A stretch of 64,000 nucleotides of DNA. It comes from Dioscorea cayenensis subsp. rotundata. Its lineage: Eukaryota; Streptophyta; Magnoliopsida; Dioscoreales; Dioscoreaceae. The notes beneath the pieces are model-generated. The model was given only the letters and a program-made list of their open reading frames with translations. It searched no databases and had not been told where the DNA came from. The stretch is from NCBI RefSeq assembly GCF_009730915.1, contig NC_052475.1, positions 27,589,016 to 27,653,015 on the forward strand, in the 5' to 3' direction. The stretch's first letter is position 1, and each line of letters starts with the position of its first letter. The position numbers and the translations under genes are program-made. This document shows positions 47,481-59,518 of this stretch, in pieces.

Positions 47481-50400
47481 ATGGCGGCAACGAAGGCCTC
47501 CCCGCTTCCATTCGTGATTCCCAATCGGCGTGGTCCCTCTCTTCTCTTTGCTGGATTTTGCAGACCATTCCGAGTTGCTCCTAGACCTTTCATCCCCATC
47601 AGAATTAGGGCTTTCTACACAGGAGCCGGTTCCGTATCAGTATCTCCCCAGAAGGAGAAACATCTGACCGAGCTTGATGATATTGCGATTCTGAACGAGA
47701 GAATCCGAAGGGATCTTGGGAAACGGGAAGGGTTGAGGCCTGGGAAGAAGGTGGATTCAGAGGAGGCTGAGAAGTATATTAATAAGGTGAAGCAGCAGCA
47801 GCAAAGAGGGTTGCAGAAGCTCAAAGGGGATTCAGAGGTGAAGGGGAGTGGGTTTGGGTATAGAGTGGATCCTTATACACTGCAGTCTGGGGATTATGTG
47901 GTGCATAAGAAGGTAGGGATTGGGAGGTTTGTTGCGATTAAGTATGATGTGCCAAAGGGTTCCTCCGAGCCCATTGAGTATGTTTTCATTCAGTATGCGG
48001 ATGGGATGGCGAAGCTTCCTGTTGCACAAGCAAGCAAGATGCTTTATCGATACAATCTGTAAGGTTTACATGCTTATATTCATGTTTTTTATATGTATAT
48101 ATATGATCATGTTCTTGTTCATGATGCTTGCTTGTCTTGATAATGAAAATGAAATGAGAAAAATTATACTGAATTTTAAGATTGTTTTGACTAGGAATTA
48201 TAGAGCTTGGGTTATTTCTTTTGCTTATTTTTGTGGAGTTTTGACGCAAATGGGTGCGGAAGAAGGGGCTTCTAAGGATAAGAACCAGGATTTGGATAAT
48301 GAGGGATGTATAATATAAAACTCATTTTACTGGATGTTATTTGTGTTGATGGAAAAATGTGGATATCTTTTGGTTAAGGAAGATAATTTCTTGGGTAAAA
48401 TGTACACTAGAATGTCTTACGAATTGCTGCATCACGTAGCTTTTTGCTTTTGTGATTTTGTTATTTAGGTGATTTATTTATAATATTGAATTTGCAGCCC
48501 AAATGAAACAAAAAAGCCACGGACATTAAGCAAACTAAGTGACACTGGTGCGTGGGAGAGAAGAAGAACCAAGGGGAAGATTGCTGTTCAAAAGATGGTT
48601 GTTGACTTGATGGAATTGTACTTGCATAGACTAAAACAGAAGAGGCCTCCATACGCCAAAAGCCCAATTTTGGATGAATTTGCTGCTCAATTTCCTTATG
48701 AACCAACCCCTGACCAAAAGCAGGTTAATATTCTACAAATCCTTGCTCTTTGCTGTTCAGTTCTTGCATTCCATTCAATTTGGCATGCCTACACAAAACA
48801 AGGTTTCTTTCTTGAAGTAAAACCATTTATTTAAGAGTTTAGTTGATATGTTTTTTTTTTGTCAATTACTTGTATTTTCTTGTCTTTAGTGACCAAATAG
48901 TATGTGAAATAATTCTGCGCAGCTGTTCATCTTGGCAGTTCTATGTTTGGTGGGGTTTGACGTCATTGGCTTGTTGATTTTGATTATGGTACTCATGTGC
49001 TGGACAGGCTTTTATTGACGTTGAGAAGGATTTGACAGAAAGGGAAACTCCAATGGACAGACTGATCTGCGGAGATGTTGGATTTGGTAAAACTGAAGTT
49101 GCTTTGCGTGCCATCTGTTGTGTAGTCTTTGCTGGGAAACAAGCTATGGTTCTGGCACCAACTATTGTTCTTGCAAAGCAACACTTTGATGTGGTTTCAG
49201 AGCGCTTTTCGTGCTATCCTCATGTGAAAGTGGGACTCTTGAGTAGGTTTCAGGTACACAGTTGACAGTTCCATATAAGATGGATTTTGTAGCTTGTGTT
49301 GAACTTTTCATTTTACTTAGGTTAATATTGTTCAGAGAAAAGGTTGTTAACCTGGAGATTTCATTCTAACCTTTGACATCAAAGTCTCATTCTATGTGCA
49401 GACCAAGGCAGAGAAAGAGGCATACATTTCTATGATTAGGACAGGGCAACTGGACATCATAGTTGGAACTCATGCTCTTCTTGGCAGTCGTGTCGTCTAT
49501 AACAATCTGGGTCTCCTTGTTGTTGATGAGGAACAGGTTCATGCCGCACTTTTGTTTAATTTTACACTGATCAACTTCAATTCCTTGGTGGTCACTCTGG
49601 ATCACTTTTGTCCATGTTTATTTTTACCAGTCTAGCAACATTTTTTCATGCATCAACTATTCATTCTAGATTATGACCTGATTTGGTCATGATGTTATTC
49701 ACATCTCTCACAAATGTATACACCTTAAGATATGATTTAAAATAAAAAACAATTTGATGAAATGTTTAGTTCACCAAAGTTATTTGATATCTTTAGTTTT
49801 ACAATTTGAAGTGAATTCCTTATTTTGAAAGACGTTGTTATGTATTTTGGTAGCTCATGCCCACTGACTGATTAATTGTCATCTGTATTGGGTATCAGAG
49901 GTTTGGGGTAAAACAAAAGGAGAAGATTGCCTCTTTCAAGACTTCAGTTGATGTTCTTACCCTTTCAGCAACACCAATTCCACGCACCCTTTACTTGGCA
50001 TTAACTGGGTTCCGTGATGTTAGGTAATGGCTGTTTTAATGTGCTGGTATTACTGCCAGTCTTTATTTACTAATCTCAATCAAATCCTCAAGTTAATTCT
50101 ATCTTCATAGCATGCATTACATGGGCATAACATGGTACATATTAATACGAAGCTAGGCCATCTGATCCTAGACTTGCAATAACTAGATAGTTGCATTGTT
50201 TTTAATTTGAAAATCATCAAAAGAAATATACTTCGGTTTGGGTTGACTGGGGTCTTGACCCACCTGGCAGCTTAATTCAATTTGAATATTTTCATTCCAA
50301 TTCAAATAAAAACATTGTATTATTAAAAAAATTGGTTTTTTTCATGTTGTGTATGACCTGTTAACACTTGACATTGCTAATGAACTAGTCATTTGATAGA

Positions 50401-53400
50401 AATAGTAAGGTTGAGCTTGCAAAAAGATGGCAAATTTTTAGCTCTCTTTGGGTTAACTCCAAAAGAAGGTCCAGTATCCTTGAAACACTGACAAAGCTCC
50501 TTTCTTGCCTCCACCGTTCTGGCCATCTTTTTCAACCCTTGCGCACTCGCACAGCACTGCACGCTCGGATCTTCATCCCCGTCTCTGATCAGGTACGACC
50601 CACATAGGGCTGTAAACGAGCCGAGCCGAGCTTTGTCTTGTTCAAGCTTGGCTCGTTACTATTTAATCGAGCTTGAGCTCGAGCCGAGCTTTCTTCGAGC
50701 TTCATTTTTCATGTTCAAACTTGGCTCGTTACTATTTTAACCGAGCTCGAGCTCGAGCTCTAATCGAGTTTATTTCGAGCTTCATACTCGAGCTCAACTT
50801 GTTAAGAAAATTCGAAGCTTAACCTTGGCTCGTTAGCTTAATTAAGGCTTGACTATTCTTTTATTTAGTAAAGTATCATTTAAAGCTTATTTAATGAATT
50901 ATTATCACGTGTGACTCAACTCGATTTTAGTTTGAGGATTAAAAAAATAATTTAAGCTTGTTTATGGAATCATTAAGGTTTGAGTTCAAGCTTCTTAAAA
51001 TCTTAATTAAATAAGTTAACAATTAATTACAATAATAACAAAATAAACATTGTGATGTAACTATCTATAAATATTTTTTCCGATATTATTAACGATCCGG
51101 TAAATAAGCTTGTTCATGACACTATATATGAATGATTATATTAGTGATTGTTACAAATAAAATTAGAAATGATACTATAAACGAGTTTTTAATTATACAA
51201 TAAACAAGTTGTTCAAAAGATTTAATGAGGCGAGTTTGGTGGTGTTCAAGTTTAGCTCGTTTATTTTACGAGCTCATTTAACTTAATAAACTAGCTGACC
51301 TGAGTTTTTAACGAGCTGAGCTTTCAAATAGTAGTTTAGAGCCCTCTATGTGTGACTCAAATTGACAACAACGATATAGTCATATGTACACCTTAATATA
51401 CATATATATATATATATAAACGAGCTCACAACCGAGCTTATAAACGAGCTTGCTCAAGAGCTTGTTCGCGAGCCAAAACGAGCCGAGCTTTCGGCTGTTC
51501 AAGCTTGGCTCATTTATTAATCGAGCTTGAAAATGATGTTCAAGCTTGGCTCGTTTACAATATGAGCTGAACACAAACGAGCCTTTATCAAGCCGAACAC
51601 CGAGCCACTCACGAACGGCTTGGCTCAAATACACGCCTAGACCCACACGGTATCAGTGCGTTCACTGCATCACCACATGACACTCCCTTTGCATGCTTTG
51701 CCATTACCAATATTCAAAAGGATTGACCATTACCCTGTGCTTGGTTTATACCTTAGTATTCACTTGTAAAAATGTAGTTTATGTCTGACAAGGGGAAGGG
51801 GTTGGTTACGAGATTTTACTTTTCAACAATCAATTTTCCATTTATTATTGTATTTAGAGGCCAACATTGAACATTATTAAACCATCTCTATGTTTAAAAT
51901 GGATAATTTTCTTTTTTCAGTTTAATTTCGACTCCGCCTCCAGAAAGAGTTCCTATTAAAACTCATCTATCATCATATAGTAAAGAAAAGGTTTTGTCGG
52001 CAATCAAATTTGAACTGGATCGTGGTGGTCAGGTGTTCTATGTTCTACCTCGAATTAAAGGTCATTTTACTGTGCCCATTAATTGGAAGAGTGCATCTTT
52101 GTTTTGTCAATCTCTTGACTTTTTGAGTTCCAATCTCTTAGAAACTCAGTTTTTTTAAACTTTTCAGTAGTTTGTCATCCATCTATCCAGTGTTGATATC
52201 ACTAGTATATATGGAAGACTTCTTCATTTCTTTATCTAGACTGATTTGATTCTGAAGGATGGCTTAATCATAATGTAACATCATGATCACTGAATCATTA
52301 TTGAGAAAAGAATGTAATGTATAAATTCGAGAGGAATAGAGAATCCAATAGATGCTGGTGCAAGTTCTGAGAGGATCATAGCAGGATGAGATAGTATGGC
52401 ATATTTGCCAATTTCAACTCTTTTTGCTCATGGATATAATATGTTAAGCTATTTCATTTTTTTTTCAATGCTTTCTTTCTTTCTTTAATTTAACAGGGCT
52501 GGAAGAAGTAATGGAGTTTCTTGAGCAATCCTTTCCAAATGTTGAAATCGCCGTTGCTCATGGAAAGGTTTGTTTCTTACTAATCCATTTTATTGCTTAG
52601 TTGCTGCGTCTGGATTCTTGAGAATGTCTTTCTTATAGATTTTCATATTATTTCACTTGCATTAAATTATTGGAAACAGATCCAAATCATTAGGCATCTC
52701 TGCTTAGTTCTAGTGCTTCATCTTTTTTTTTTTTTTTAAATTTATTTTAAGAAAAGGTTTTTGGTTCTGTTGTTCAGGCATTCTTTGGCAGGTAACTTTA
52801 TTCAAGGCATTTATTTAAATATTGAAGCCCTCAAATTTAAGTTGGGCTCTTTTTTCTCTCTGTGAGAATAGGTGGCTTGTCAAAATTAACCAGCTTTAGT
52901 TTGGACAGCCTTTTAGTTTTCAAAGTGTAACTTTGGTTTTAGGTATACCATCTATATTACTAAAATCCATGCATATGATTTTATATACTAAAAATTTCCG
53001 TGTTCCTTATGTTATTTCTATGCCCCAACATTGTGTTTTATCTCCTTTGACACTATTTGCAATGATTACTACCAGATTGTAAATATTAAGTCCAGGATTG
53101 AAGAATTCATTTTGCTCTAATAAGTACTGGGTATCTTGGCTTTCATTGTCAGTATGTAACTAAGAAGGCAAACTTTTTTGTGCCTTCAATAGCAATACTC
53201 AAAGCAGCTTGAGGAAACCATGGAAAAGTTTGCCATGGGAGAGATCAAGATTCTCATTTGCACGAATATTGTTGAAAGTGGTCTGGATATTCAAAATGCG
53301 AACACAATCATAGTTCAGGATGTTCAACAATTTGGGCTAGCCCAATTATATCAGGTATGAATCTTTGGAAAGGCTGAAAATGCTGTATTTTTCAGCAGTC

Positions 53401-56400
53401 AAACTACTCAAATGTAATCACAATTCGTTCCATCTTCACATTTTAGCTAGAGCATTAGCCAGCTTTACTGCTTGTACATTCATTTCGTAGTGTCTTCAAT
53501 TTGAGTATGCTTTTTGAATCTGTGATTCTATTAGATGTGTTTATGTTGAAAAGAGGTTTGTCTATTTAGTATTTGTGTAGATTAACTCTAGTTGACATAG
53601 GATAGGATAGGTAATCACACCTAGAGAATCTAAGGAATGACATTCGGAAGAAAAGGCAATCACACTTTGAAATAAAGCATCAAGATTAAAAAGAAAACTT
53701 ATGATAAATCATTGGTTAGTTCCTAGGAAGACTCATTTCTTGTTATAGAAATTTGAGAACTTTTCTGAGGTTGACTCCCAACGGGAGAAAGGTTCGACGG
53801 CTAATCAAAAAGGACAAAAAAAGTCTTAATTAAATTAAAACTTATCCAATCTCTTAAAATTTGTTGATAGACTTAACTAAACATAGAATTTAAAATAACT
53901 TGTCATACAATGATATGAAAATTACTAAATTGCCCTAAACACTAATATGTTAGATCTTAGTAATCACTTGATTCACTTCTTATTTTGAATCATGTCTTTT
54001 TCTGCCTTTCTGGTAATATCTTCCAAATCTTCCTGGTATGTTATTTTGCATCATCTGTAGGAATTATCTGCTCTCTGTCCTTTTTTCCATTGAACCAAGC
54101 GCCCAACACCCACCCAAAAAAATTAAAAATAAAAATAAAAATAATTATAATAGAAAATACAAAAAAAAGGACCTCAGGAACTTAGGGTAGAGCAGGATTT
54201 AAGAGGTATTCTATAAACAGACTGTTCAAGCTTTTGCTTTCAAAATGAACCTAGTAAGTAACTTTGATGTATCATCTACTGGTCCTTCTCATCAAACGTG
54301 TTGATGTGTTTATATCTTGAAATTGTACATAATAATTGGGGCATTACATGGCTGAGTGCATGAAATCGACTGCTATTTTATTATTTCTGATAAAATGTTC
54401 ATTGATTTAATAGACGTATTATTGCACATTCAGTTACTTTGTGATATAATAGGGATGTGCTACAGAGTATGAATAGTTGTCAGGGTAATTCAACATTGGG
54501 TTTTCCCTTATTAGAACAATTAAGCATATTCCATGGTGGTTGTGAAATATAGTCTGCACTGTACAATGTCTTATATGTATATAGTTTCTGTTATCCTTGA
54601 CTTTACCTGCTAAATTGCTGATGTCATTCTGATATTTTAAAGCTGCGGGGAAGGGTTGGGAGAGCAGATAAAGAAGCATATGCATACTTATTTTATCCTG
54701 ACAAGTCATTACTCTCTGACCAAGCATTAGTAAGTCTTCTGGCTGCTTATTTTCTTGTTAAATGGTACCCTATCTTTATAAAGTATCATGGTAATTTTCC
54801 TTAGCATGTGCCCTTTATTTTGTGTTCAACAATGGCAATTTTTTTCTTCTGATAATGTTTTACCTGCATTTCATCTCTATCCTTTTGATTTATTGTAATT
54901 GAACCAAGGTTGTCATAGGTGAAAGGCGCATCTAGGCACAAGGCGCAGGTGCGCGCCCGATTAACACTAGGCGCACCGGTCACCATTAAAGAAAATTGAA
55001 AAATTAGAAATAGTTGTACTAAAGATTAATTTGTATTAAAGTTTTAAAATGTCCTAAAGATTAATATCATAGAAGACAATCAGAAATTAGAAAAAAAAAC
55101 GTACATAATAACATGCAAAATAATCTTCAAATGTTTAATACAAAATGCGATAATATGATATAATGCATGCATTGAGTTCAAATCCTAACTTGTATAATAA
55201 AATCTAGATTTTAGTGACTATCATCAAAATCATCAAGTCCATCTTCAATTTCCTCTTCAAATTTATCATTCTCTTCATCTAAATAGTGGATCAACCCGAG
55301 GAGAGATGAAGTCTTGATTCTACTTGGTTGGTTGTGTGTTGGTCACCCTAATTTTAGATGGCTCTGATTGTAGGTGGGCTTTTTTTATTTTTAATGATGT
55401 GTGGATAAGATTAAAAGTTAAACTAAATATTTTAAAAATAACCAAATATATTTGTTGATGTTATGAAGGCGCGCCTAGGCCCACGCCTTGAGCCTTGCGT
55501 CTAGGCTCAAAGGCGCACGCCTTTGTAACAGTGCCTGTCTGACACCTATAAAGGCGCAGGCTGTTGAGCCTTGTGCCCGAGGCGCGCCTCTTTGACAACT
55601 GTGAATTGAACCCAATTTAGGTTCTTTATTTTTTTTAAATATAACCCTTTAGCAACTTTGACTTTCATTAGGAGAGACTCGCTGCCATGGAGGAATACCG
55701 GGACCTGGGGCAAGGCTTCCAACTTGCAGAGAGAGACATGGGAATTAGGGGGTTTGGCAATATATTTGGTGAGCAACAGACTGGTGACATTGGCAATGTC
55801 GGCATTGATCTCTTTTTTGAAATGCTGTTTGAGAGTTTGTCCAAGGTACTTTTCAATCTACTGCACTTCTCGCTTATATTTTACTGGAAATTGGAGCTTA
55901 TATATGATTCACCTATTCACCAATGCTCACACTTAACATGTACATACTTATCTTGGATATATAAATATGTGAATGTTGACGAATGATAGATAGATGTCCT
56001 GTGCCACTCTTGTTTCTCTCCATAATTAAATCATAGCTTGAGGGTTTATTAGGTACCAGTTATCCTAAGAATTGGTCATACTAGAGGATGTGTTTTGTGA
56101 AAATCCCTGGGTGGCTGTTATTTTAAAATCATTAATTCTCAGAACTGCTATTACATCTTACAAGCAATGTTTCTGGTGTATGATCAAGAGATGTCGTATA
56201 AATCTTTTTCCACACATGAAATGGCTGGTATATCTTGCAATAAGTATTATACCTACTGAATTCTAGAAAATACTCAAGCTATATACATATTCAGGTTGAA
56301 GAACACCGGCTTATCTCTGTTCCTTACAAAAATGTTCAGGTATTTTTTGTTCCTGTCAATCTAGCCTTCCATTGTCAATTGAATGCATCTGTAAAATCTA

Positions 56401-57315
56401 TTTCCATTTTTAAGCTGAACATTCAATATTCTTTGGTTCCAACCCTTTCACAGCTAGAGATAAATATCACAACCCACCTGTCATCTGAATTCATCAATAA
56501 TCTTGAGAATCCCATGGCATTGATTAGTGGAGCTGAGAAAGCTGCTGCAAGAGATATGTGGAGCTTGATGCAATTTACAGAGGTTTTGCGACAACAATAT
56601 GGAAAAGAACCTCATTCTTTTGAGGTATGTGTATGAAATATGATCATACCAGAGAATGTTGTGGTTATTTGTTGTTTCCTATTTGTCCATGCAGTTGATA
56701 TTGAAGAAGCTCTACATAAGGCGAATGGCAGCAGACCTTGGTATCAGTAGAATATACACATACGGCAAGATGGTTATTATGGAAACTAACATGAGTAAAA
56801 GGGTTTTTAAGCTTATGGCAGAGTCAATGACATCTGAATTACATCGGAATTGCCTTAGTTTCACTGGAACTGAAATACGGGTAAGTAGGGAATTTAGTAA
56901 ACCTCACTTTTCCTTATCCTCTTATGAAAAGTGAAGTAAATGCTTCCACATGGGATACTAGGTTTTTTTTTAATGAAATTCAGAAAGGTTTAAACTAGGA
57001 AATACATTTGTCCTCTTCTCACTGCTTTGCCAAATGCAGATTTTATATGTTACTCAACTTTATGGGATTGGGGTTAGAGCCTTTATGGTTTAATCAGAGA
57101 TCTATCTTCTAATTATTATGATGGCATTTTTGCTATGGATTATTAATCTTTCCATCATTTTGAAGCCTCCAACAACATTTATATGCTACTAATTATTTAA
57201 ATCAAATTTGCAGGCTGAACTTCTCTTGGAGCTACAGAGGGAGCAACTTTTGAACTGGGTCTTTCAATGCCTATCAGAGCTCTATTCTTCATTGTCTGTT
57301 CTTGTGAAATATTAG
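47481..57315 (+). CDS. Plastid-type transcription-repair coupling factor (Mfd/TRCF-like) DEAD/DEAH helicase
   Basis: Fourteen exons: 47481-48058, 48498-48723, 49008-49253, 49402-49536, 49899-50023, 51921-52060, 52497-52567, 53193-53354, 54643-54729, 55672-55845, 56295-56339, 56454-56624, 56695-56880 and 57214-57315. They join to 2448 nt, 815 residues. The basic, Ser/Pro-rich N-terminus (about 1-45) resembles a plastid transit peptide. A CarD/RID-like domain spans 134-193 ([14 protein letters not shown]). Helicase motifs are Walker A GDVGFGKT (290-297), DEEQ (392-395), SATPIPRTL (418-426) and GRVGRAD (564-570). A TRCF C-terminal domain covers about 650-780. Bacterial Mfd's N-terminal UvrB-like modules are absent, as in the plant homologue (Arabidopsis At3g02060, from memory). 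It should move stalled RNA polymerase and aid repair in plastids. Confidence 0.93.
50440..50597 (+). pseudogene. Possible PPR gene fragment in TRCF intron 5
   Basis: A GC-richer patch in an AT-rich intron. One frame reads [20 protein letters not shown], then TALHARIFI, which recalls the N-terminal region of pentatricopeptide-repeat proteins. It is short and the match is loose. The hAT element at 50605 cuts its right side. Confidence 0.25.
50605..51639. mobile_element. Nonautonomous hAT element, 1035 bp, in TRCF intron 5
   Basis: Ends TAGGGCTGTAAACGAGCC and, inward from the right, TAGGCGTGTATTTGAGCC. A perfect 8-bp duplication GACCCACA (50597-50604 and 51640-51647) flanks it. Subterminal regions are filled with repeated GAGCCGAGCT and GAGCTTG(TT) motifs in both orientations, typical transposase-binding arrays. 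The centre is AT-rich with no coding frame. Confidence 0.92.
54906..55603. mobile_element. MULE-like nonautonomous element, about 698 bp, in TRCF intron 9
   Basis: Ends AAGGTTGTCATAGG and, inward from the right, CACAGTTGTCAAAG. They are flanked by the 9-bp direct duplication AATTGAACC (54897-54905 and 55604-55612), a length typical of Mutator-like elements. Both subterminal regions carry many AGGCGC/GCGCCT motifs, and the middle is AT-rich. No transposase. An 8-bp hAT reading is possible if one base matches by chance. Confidence 0.8.
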
Positions 57316-58597
57316 ATTCTCCACTACAGAAATAATTTCAACATCTGACACAGAATGAGGTCTCATTCTCCCAAAAAAGTATACTCCCTGGCTTCTTGAT
57401 GGATGAACATTCAAGGAAGCTCATGATTAATCACACCCTGGAGCCATGTTGTACATCTACCACACTTTGCAGGCTCATGGTGGACACCTGCTCTTCCTTC
57501 TTCATAGTTCTCTAATGAAGCACTGATCGAGTTGAAAGTCAATGTAACCTATAGACACCAATATTACTTATGGCGGAGATTATATCATGATTTTGCAGAT
57601 GCTGGTAAGCTTACTGATCTTGCACTTAACTACTCGTGTTGGTTTGTACTTGTGATGTTGATCAAATTGATGGCAAAAATTTGTTTGCAGGGGGTTACGC
57701 TGTCTCTCACGCTGCTCAGGATCCAATCTCACTGTTAATAGATTTCTCATGGTCCATCTATAATTTGCAAAATTACCGCTTGGTTTTTTTATTAGTTTAT
57801 ATGCCATGAAACTTGTGATCGATTTGTCATTATTTATATCAATTAGGAAATTTGTTATTTGCTTACAATGCATATATGATAGTTCGGTATAGTGTGATAT
57901 CAAGCTTACATCCACTATAAACACGTTAATCTGTTATGTTTTTTAGGTGTTTTTTTTTTCTTTCTTGTTTATGATTATTTCCTTCCAGGCCTTTAACTAT
58001 TGTGATGCAGATTTCTGCATCTATCTGAATTTCAAACATGGATTTCTGATTGGACGGATTCAATTAGTGTATGCCTATAGTCCAGAAGGGTGATAAATGC
58101 ATGTGTGTGTTTATATGTTCGTTCATATACAGTCACAAGTTCTCGCATGCCCTGTGACAGGTATCACGGGGTGTGTTTTTTGTTCTAACCGTCTTTATGC
58201 CATTTATGATTTCTAAGATTTTGTTTGAATGAAGATTTTAAATTAAATTTATTTTATAAAATTTGATTATAATTTATGTATATATTCCTCGCAGGTCTAT
58301 TTTGCGATTCGGTCTAACAACTCCTAACCAAAACCCCCAACCCTTTTAACTCCTGTGAACTCTCTTTTCAGACACCAGAATCACCGGTCCGCAAACCCGG
58401 ATCCATCTCTGACTGACCACATAGAGCAACCCAGAAAACCCACCCTTTCAAAACCGACTTGACCCCATAAACCAAAACACCCAATCCTCTCCTTCGAGTC
58501 CCTTCCACAGGTCCCTTTCCCATGTCACTCCCAATTCCACATCCCTTAATAATCTCGCCTTCGTCTCTCTGTCTTCTTTCCTTCTCTTTCGATCGAA
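57316..58597. other. 3' UTR of the TRCF gene and promoter of the DUF716-like gene
   Basis: No coding signal. Composition shifts from AT-rich to C-rich after about 58320, where the leader of the next gene starts. Confidence 0.5.
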
Positions 58598-59518
58598 ATG
58601 GGCGCCATGCTATACGACACCATCGCGTGTTTCGTCCTCTCCGTCTACGGCGTCTACCACATGATCTCCGCCGCCAGATCGCACTTGAAACCCACATCTC
58701 GAGGCACATCCCTCTCCGGTGACTACTCCGCCAGGCCATACTACCCCTTTCCTCTCCACTCTCACCGTCATCACCTGCTCCGCCACCTCCCCTTCTACTT
58801 CGGGATCGTCATTCTCTCCATCTCCATCGTCCACCTCTCCTTCTCCTCCTCCGGCGCACAACACTTCTTCTCCCTCTCCTCCGCTGCCGCGCTGCTCCTC
58901 CTCCTCATCCTCCTCCCCTTCGCCGCCCTCTCCTCCGCCTCCGCCCCGCCGGACCTCATCTTCCTCCTCGCTTCTCTCGCCTTCGCTCTCCTCTCCTATT
59001 CATCTTTTCGTTTCTCTTCATCCTTCCCTCCTTCTGACCTCCAGGCTAAGTCCTACTCGATCTCCGCTCTCATCTCCGCAGCCTCCGCTGTTGCCTCCCT
59101 CTCCCTTGCCCTCTTCCCCAAGCTCTTCGTTTCCGAGCTCTCCCTCGCCGCTTCCATTTTCCTCAAAGGTCTCTGGTTCTTCGTGTCGGGTCTCTTACTC
59201 TACATTGAAGCCTTCATCCCCGAGGGCTGTCATAGCCTCATTGACCTCCCCGATGGGCCCACGAGGTGCGATCTCGATGAGTTCAGAGTGAGGGCTACGG
59301 CCATCTTGGATTTAGCGTTTGCCCTCAATTGCGTGTTTGTGGCCGTGGTGGTGTTGGCTTTGTACGCAATGGCAGGCCGGGTGTTTGGGGGGTTGGGTAG
59401 AAGGCTCAATGGCGGGGGCTCCTATGAGGCTCTGCCTACTTCTTCGTCTACCGCCACATTGAGTGATATGGAGCCGGTGCAGATGAAGGCCATTGGGAAG
59501 AACTCCATGCAGGAATAG
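58598..59518 (+). CDS. Multi-pass membrane protein, DUF716/TMEM45-like
   Basis: Intronless, 306 residues, with strong C preference at third codon positions, unlike all other genes here. About seven to eight hydrophobic segments are visible: IACFVLSVYGVYHM, YFGIVILSISIVHLS, AALLLLLILLPFAAL, LIFLLASLAFALLSY, ISALISAASAVASLS, ASIFLKGLWFFVSGLLL and LAFALNCVFVAVVVLALYAM. The blocks YYPFPLHSHR.H.LR..PFYFG and FLKGLWFF.SGLLLYIEAFIPEGCHSL fit the DUF716 layout, in which a histidine-containing loop and a GxWF....L....LIP.GC motif recur. Members are tied to virus or stress response in plants, but no biochemical role is established. The tail is Ser/Thr-rich and probably cytosolic. Confidence 0.8.
   Translation: MGAMLYDTIACFVLSVYGVYHMISAARSHLKPTSRGTSLSGDYSARPYYPFPLHSHRHHLLRHLPFYFGIVILSISIVHLSFSSSGAQHFFSLSSAAALLLLLILLPFAALSSASAPPDLIFLLASLAFALLSYSSFRFSSSFPPSDLQAKSYSISALISAASAVASLSLALFPKLFVSELSLAASIFLKGLWFFVSGLLLYIEAFIPEGCHSLIDLPDGPTRCDLDEFRVRATAILDLAFALNCVFVAVVVLALYAMAGRVFGGLGRRLNGGGSYEALPTSSSTATLSDMEPVQMKAIGKNSMQE

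Noticed and set aside
58719-59291. 190-residue Ser/Pro-rich open frame inside the DUF716-like gene
   Set aside because: It is the +1 shadow of a C-rich coding exon; the 306-residue frame has membrane segments and family motifs.
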